64,000 nt of DNA from Amaurobius ferox. Taxonomy: Eukaryota > Arthropoda > Arachnida > Araneae > Amaurobiidae. Every line of letters begins with the position of its first letter. Position 1 is the first letter of the stretch. The stretch covers positions 69,977,180 to 70,041,179 of the forward strand of contig OX578152.1 of assembly GCA_951213105.1 (NCBI GenBank), read 5' to 3'. This document shows positions 59,301 through 64,000 of the stretch, in pieces. Made by a program: the position numbers and the translations under genes. The notes under the pieces were generated by a model that saw nothing but the letters and a program-made list of their open reading frames with translations, made no database searches and had not been told where the DNA came from.

Positions 59301-60103
59301 TATCATACCAGAAAAGTATAAAAATGAAAGAAAGCAATATATCAAAGAATGGCTGGGGGGGGGTTGTGACCCCCACTCCCCGGTTAAGCCAGCTTTGCGT
59401 CTAGACAACACTCCCGGAAGCTGATATATTGCACAAATATGAATACCGAAGTATCAAAAATTTTTTTAAAAAGGATTTTAAAAAAGGATTTTAAAAAGGA
59501 GGTTACAAAACATGAAAGTGTGGAGTACCCAGAAGACTCATATTTTAAAACTGTACTATTAGTTTAACTCTCACAAAACCAAAGGCAATAAGAAACAAAC
59601 ATATAGACTTTAACTACCATAGTAGATACTGTACCATAACCCAGATGTATTATTCACTATGACGAATCCAGCATCAATCCATCTGCTTGTTATTACAATA
59701 GATAATACAATAGATAATAACAAGCAGATGGATTGATGCTGGATTCGTCATAGTGAATAATACATCTGGGTTATGGTACAGTATCTACTTTGGTAGTTAA
59801 AGTCTATATGTTTGTTTCTTATTGCCTTTGGTTTTGTGAGAGTTAAACTAATAGTACAGTTTTAAAATATGAGTCTTCTGGGTACTCCACACTTTCATGT
59901 TTTGTAACCTCCTTTTTAAAATCCTTTTTTAAAATCCTTTTTAAAAAAATTTTTGATACTTCGGTATTCATATTTGTGCAATATATCGGCTTCCGGGAGT
60001 GTTGTCTAGACGCAAAGCTGGCTTAACCGGGGAGTGGGGGTCACAACCCCCCCCAGCCATTCTTTGATATATTGATTTCTTTCATTTTTATACTTTTCTG
60101 GTA

Positions 60104-60108
<5 letters not shown>
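59301..60108. mobile_element. ~808-bp near-perfect palindrome (foldback-like)
   Basis: Left arm 59301-59694 and right arm 59716-60108 are reverse complements around a 21-bp spacer (59695-59715). By eye only a few differences exist: G-run length, GCAATATATC/GATATATTGA, and TACCATAGTA/TACTTTGGTA. The arms carry GGGTTGTGACCCCCACTCCC and TTTGCGTCTAGACAACACTC. A (TA)n tract starts right after. There is no ORF. Relatives of one arm occur at 9840-10140 and 53161-53315, so an existing repeat was inverted and duplicated, or this is a foldback transposable element. Confidence 0.8.
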
Positions 60109-60148
<40 letters not shown>

Positions 60149-60329
60149 TTTATTAATTATATAAATAAATAAAAAGGAAAAATAATAAACTAAGTCAAAA
60201 AAATTAGAAAAATCAAAAAATCGGAAAATAAGATGCATTAACATTAATGTTTTAAGTATTATTTTCGCAAAAAAATTGTAACTTTTGCCAGTATTGAAAC
60301 TACGATTTGAGCGCCCTTATAATGGTGTA

Positions 60330-60900
60330 TAGTGGCATTCTCGTTTATCCAGTTTTCCTATGAATTACTTGTTTAGTAAGAATTTTCATCTTTGATTCAT
60401 GTTCATATTCAGGATTGCATATATGGGATGTTCATATTCTGAATTGCTTGTCCGCTTAGACTCACAGCTTAGTCTCCAGCTTAAACTCACTGGACGGGTC
60501 TGGAAGTATTACTGTGAACGTCCGTACTGCCTCCCTGGTAGAATTATAAGTACTGCCTCCCTGGTAATACAAATTTTCTTAATGTATCCTATTTTCATTT
60601 TCTGATGCCTGTAGTCTGGGTTGGAGTATTTATAGTAATGTACTATTGCTCTATCTGAAACAGGCATGTGTTTGGATTAGTTAAGAGTTAAATACTCAGA
60701 CCTGAGGAGGAATTTAACTCTGGCTAATCATCGAATTTGGGCTGGTGCTGTTCTCTCTTATCGGCATTATGGTCGTGAATTTGCTTCTATGGTGATGTTA
60801 ATATTACTTGAATTCTTTTTTTTTATTATTACATCATATTTCTTATATATATATATATATATATATGTATGTTTGTATATATATATAACAGTTTAGTTAT
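60330..60900 (+). mobile_element. Structured repeat with RNA-like hairpins (copy 2)
   Basis: Diverged copy of the element at 8830-9480; shared blocks are CTGGACGGGT, TGTAGTCTGGG, TATTTATAGTAATG/TACTAT, CTGAAACAGGCATGTGTTTG and a TA tract end at 60847-60866. The short open frame 60399-60605 precedes the hairpins and shows no domain. Confidence 0.5.
60605..60729 (+). ncRNA. Putative structured RNA, covarying partner of 9087-9209
   Basis: ATGCCTGT (60605-60612) pairs with ACAGGCAT (60660-60667). GATTAG (60675-60680) pairs with CTAATC (60724-60729). AGAGTTAAAT (60684-60693) pairs with ATTTAACTCT (60712-60721), and CTGAGGA (60702-60708) is in the loop. Arm sequences differ from the 9.1-kb copy but pairing is retained, including the C-to-T/G-to-A compensated pair in the first stem. 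Confidence 0.45.
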
Positions 60901-61080
60901 TGATGATTACAAAATAGTATCCGAATCACAATTCCAATATGTTTCAATATGCTAGAGACGTTTTAGGGAATATATAGGAATTAATAATCATTAACAGCGA
61001 ATGTCTATATTATCTATTCACGTATTACTATATTACTTCACGTATACACTTAATAAAAGTTGTGACAACCAGAAACTTTT

Positions 61081-61376
61081 GGGGCGCGGTAGCCCATTGG
61101 TTAGCGCGCTGGAGTTGCACTCGGTAGGCCCGGGTTCGATTCCAGCCACTGCCAAAACTGCCGCCGTGTTCATGCGGAGTACGATCACGTTAAACATGTG
61201 GGTCCGAAAGTCCTTCCGAGAGGTTGGTGGTAGGGGAAGGAGGGTACGGTCCCTGTGGATGCCTCCCCCACTGAGTTCCGGTCTAAATTGGGTGGCACTT
61301 CCCGACCGTCCAAACAGTTACCTTACACCTTTCTGGTAGGTCGGACGGTCTGGGTTTCAACAACAATCAACAACAA
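61081..61376 (+). mobile_element. tRNA-derived SINE with target-site duplication
   Basis: The head GGGGCGCGGTAGCCCATTGG is tRNA-like, with an A box (TAGCCCATTGG, 61089-61099) and a perfect B box (GGTTCGATTCC, about 61133-61143). A ~220-bp GC-rich body ends in a (CAACAA)-type tail. AACCAGAAACTTTT flanks both sides (61067-61080 and 61378-61391), a target duplication of at least 14 bp. The open frame over it is not a gene. Confidence 0.9.
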
Positions 61377-61391
61377 CAACCAGAAACTTTT

Positions 61392-63095
61392 AAAAATTAT
61401 AGCGAAAATATGCTGCATATTCTATAGCTTTGTTAGCATGGAAATTGCTGTATAAACAATATTTCATCTCCAATCACACTGTGTGGTGCCTTATTTTAAA
61501 TGTTGTTAGACATTTCTATGGAACATATTCTCAATGCTTTGATTAGAAGAATAAACAGCATATACTTTCGGCATTTGAAGCGTAACTCTGTCAGTATGGT
61601 TACAAATGGAATAAAAATATGCATAAAAATTGAATTATAGAACAAGAAAGATCAATCATGCATAAAGAATTGATTATGAAAGACTTTCTAAATGCAATGT
61701 AATTTTATTTAAACATCTCGAAAAGGCGATACATTCAGCGGTGATATTTTTAAAATTATCCCATTACTACAATAATATATTATATTTGAAAACTTGAAAC
61801 TTCATCGGAAAAACATGAACTTTATTCAAATGACATCACTGAAATATAAATCGGCTGGCTCTTTATTTAAGAGCGGTGAATATTTCATTCACACACTTTT
61901 ATTCCTTTTCTTTCATTCATACACTTTTATTCCTTTTCTTTCATTCATGCGGTGATATATTTAATATTATCACAATACTACAATAATTTATTTTACTTAA
62001 AAACTTGAACCTTGAAACCATGAAGGTAAAAGTACTTTCTAACAGCATGCTTAAAATTTCTTTGAAAAAGGTAATGCTATAAAATCGTCTGCTTTTTATG
62101 TAAAATCAATGAACATTTCATTCATATCAGCTATATTCTAGCCTCTAGAGCTAAATAATTTTGCGTTAAAAAATTCAACAATTCTTATAAAACTCATCTT
62201 ACAGCCTGATGTGTTTACATTCTGCATGAGCTAAAATTATGCTTCGTTGTAGAAATAGTCAAAGTTTGATGATCATTTAATCTCAAAAACATTGCAATTG
62301 CGTTGGCTCAGAATATAGATGCATAGAAATTACGCAAAAATAAAACGGTTTTAGGGTGTATGCAACACTCAATATAAATTAAAAAGAACATTAATCACGA
62401 TTTTGACACTTGAAAAAAATATGGATGCCATAATTTATTTTGAAGTGGGTACCGTGATCTCTTCATATAATATGGGTGCAATTATTATTTTAACTTTTAT
62501 TTTAATATCTATCGAGCATATTTGTTGATTATATGGGATAAGATATTTATATATTTTATGGGATAAGTGGAATATTTCCTAAAATTTTCAAACCAATTTG
62601 TGAATTTTTGGCTTAAAAAATATTTGAAAAATTAGGTCCCATAGGGTTCAATGTATTTTATTTTTTCAACCTGGTTTCAATCAAAAACTTATCGGTTGAT
62701 ATTATTATTTTACATTCCCATATGTCTTACAGACCGTCTGAACACACTGAAATTTAATTTTAATAAATTCAATTCTACGGCATCTTGCGAACGGACAGAC
62801 AGACAGAATGAACAATGTCATAAACACTTTTCAACTATGTTGTAAAATGTTAATAAAAAAAATCGTTTGCTATAATTATAAGCTGAAATATTTCATTTAA
62901 TGTTGGATCTACCAAGTGTCGATTAAGTAAATTCAGGATATTTTCTTCTGTGCATTGTGGTCTAAAAAACGAATTTTGTGTGTCTAGCTATTTTCCAGTT
63001 ATAGCTGAAAGAAAGTTGGGACTACAGTTTCCAAGATTTATAATTTTTTTGAACGAAATTCCAATTTTATTTCTGATTAGTTATTGGTGTCAAAT
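61392..63095. other. Gene-free AT-rich region
   Basis: A ~33-bp word (ACACTTTTATTCCTTTTCTT) is duplicated at 61893 and 61922. Related GTGATATTTTTAAAATTAT/GTGATATATTTAATATTAT text recurs at 61742 and 61953. A TA microsatellite is at 63100-63124. No coding evidence. Confidence 0.45.
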
Positions 63096-63125
63096 CCCAT
63101 ATATATATATATATATATATATATA

Positions 63126-64000
63126 CAGTATTGTGGCAATTAATTGAGAAATGCAGTTTTTTTTATAAAATTCAGTTTTATTCAAGTTTTCTATGGATAC
63201 ATTTAAAACTAATAAGTGATATGACCTCCCCGAGACTTTAGAACATCACAGACACGTTTCGGCATGGAATGTACTAGACTAGCACATGGAGTTTTAATTT
63301 CAACGTCTCTGAACCATATGTCAATAACGGCCGAATTTAGCTTGTCCATCGTCGTACAGTCAAATTTGTGAAGCCGTTTTTTGACAATAGCCCACAAATT
63401 TTCTATGGAATTCAAGTCTGGTGAATTCCCGGGCCAATCCAGTACGGCAATATTTTTTTTTGAGCAGAAATTTTTGATTCGCTTCGAAGTGTGACATGGC
63501 GCGCTGTCTTGTTGGAAAACGCAATCTCCGTTCGGCCACAGTTTAGCCATGGTTGGAAGCACTTTTCGGGTCAATATGACTTCGTAACTGGCACTGTTCA
63601 TCATTCCCTCTACGGGAACAAGAGATTCTGTCCCCAAAACGCTGAAACAACCCCAAAACATCTTTTTGGGCGGATGCTTGATTGATGTGGTGCTGATTGA
63701 GAGGTTCTCCTTGGCTCCTTCTCACGAACATTGATCTAAATCCCTGAACCACAAAATGTATTTCGTCAGAAAAGAGAACTTTCTCCCAGTCCTTCTCAGT
63801 CCATGTTTTGTATTTCCGTGCCCATTCCAGCATTTTTTCTTCATGCGAAGCGTCAGAAGCTGCTTCTTGTACGGTCGACGTGCTCTCCGTCCGCGTTCTA
63901 ACAGCCTGTATCGCACTGTTGAAGGTGCAATATCAACACCAGCTGCCACCATGGACATAGACAGTTCAAAACTGGTTAATCGAGGATTTTTAACACTCAT
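63126..64000 (-). mobile_element. Tc1-type transposon, 5' part beyond the window
   Basis: Begins CAGTATTGTGGCAATTAATT directly after a TA (63124-63125), as Tc1 elements do, and inserted in a TA microsatellite. The minus-strand transposase fills the rest. The other terminal repeat lies outside the window. Confidence 0.85.
63209..64000 (-). pseudogene. Tc1 transposase (D,D34E), two frameshifts, N-terminus outside window
   Basis: DDE transposase of the Tc1 group. The visible part starts in the second helix-turn-helix (NPRLTSFELSMSMVAAGVDI, STVRYRLLERG). A frameshift in the A-run at about 63835 leads to LEWARKYKTWTEKDWEKV and the first Asp (LFSDEIHF). A second frameshift near 63660 leads to MFWGCFSVLGTESLV, the second Asp (VFQQDSAPCHTS) and the DWPGNSPDLNSIENLW block holding the Glu. 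It ends SRGGHITY at the stop. All three catalytic residues are present, but the frame is broken. Confidence 0.9.

Overview
The window looks like AT-rich arthropod nuclear DNA. Mariner, Tc1, hAT, Penelope-like (PLE) and R1/Jockey-like element remains, tRNA-derived SINEs, long (AT)n and (GT)n tracts and GTCT microsatellites, with no operons, all fit this. An arachnid is my best guess from the style of the LINE, mariner and SINE remnants, but that is inference. I find no convincing host protein-coding exon and no tRNA or rRNA gene. Nearly all that can be annotated is mobile or repetitive DNA.

Layout. 1-4.8 kb: a ~31-bp minisatellite split by a tRNA-derived SINE, a tandem series of TGATGAAG...CGAAAC motifs, and three ~615-bp tandem units that each carry the same 51-codon minus-strand ORF. 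6-7 kb: first copy of a ~950-bp dispersed family (family A). 7.7-8.3 kb: C-terminus of a PLE with its GIY-YIG endonuclease. 8.8-10.1 kb: an element with strong RNA-like hairpins, whose relative lies at 60.3-60.9 kb. 10-12.1 kb: partial copies of families B and A. 14.8-19.5 kb: ~1.37-kb tandem units plus short family C elements. 20.5-26 kb: more family A and B copies, an hAT-type MITE and a family X copy. 26.8-27.4 kb: a likely LTR with a TATA/initiator arrangement and a hairpin MITE. 27.7-29.9 kb: inverted and direct copies of family D around a full family A copy. 30.3-34.2 kb: a three-layer nest (family X, then a 3.08-kb hAT element, then a SINE). 37.9-38.2 kb: the end of an R1/Jockey-like LINE. 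39.9-40.9 kb: a solo LTR with a 5-bp target duplication inside a minisatellite. 41.5-48.2 kb: serial family X copies, one holding a nearly complete 1,289-bp mariner. 48.6-50.1 kb: two PLE 3' ends in inverted orientation, the right one followed by a good hammerhead ribozyme candidate. 52.8-53.2 and 58.8-59.2 kb: long AT microsatellites. 59.3-60.1 kb: an ~808-bp, nearly perfect palindrome. 61.1-61.4 kb: a second tRNA-derived SINE with target duplication. 63.1-64 kb: a frameshifted Tc1 transposase running off the window.

The most interesting signals are RNA-level. They are a stem-loop pair at 9.1 and 60.6 kb whose arms differ completely in sequence but keep the same architecture, and the hammerhead-like core at 50.0 kb. 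Families A, B and C also deserve attention: they share a 3' stem-loop, matching sub-terminal inverted repeats and GTCT microsatellites, a plan that resembles Helentron-derived non-autonomous elements. That family assignment is inference.
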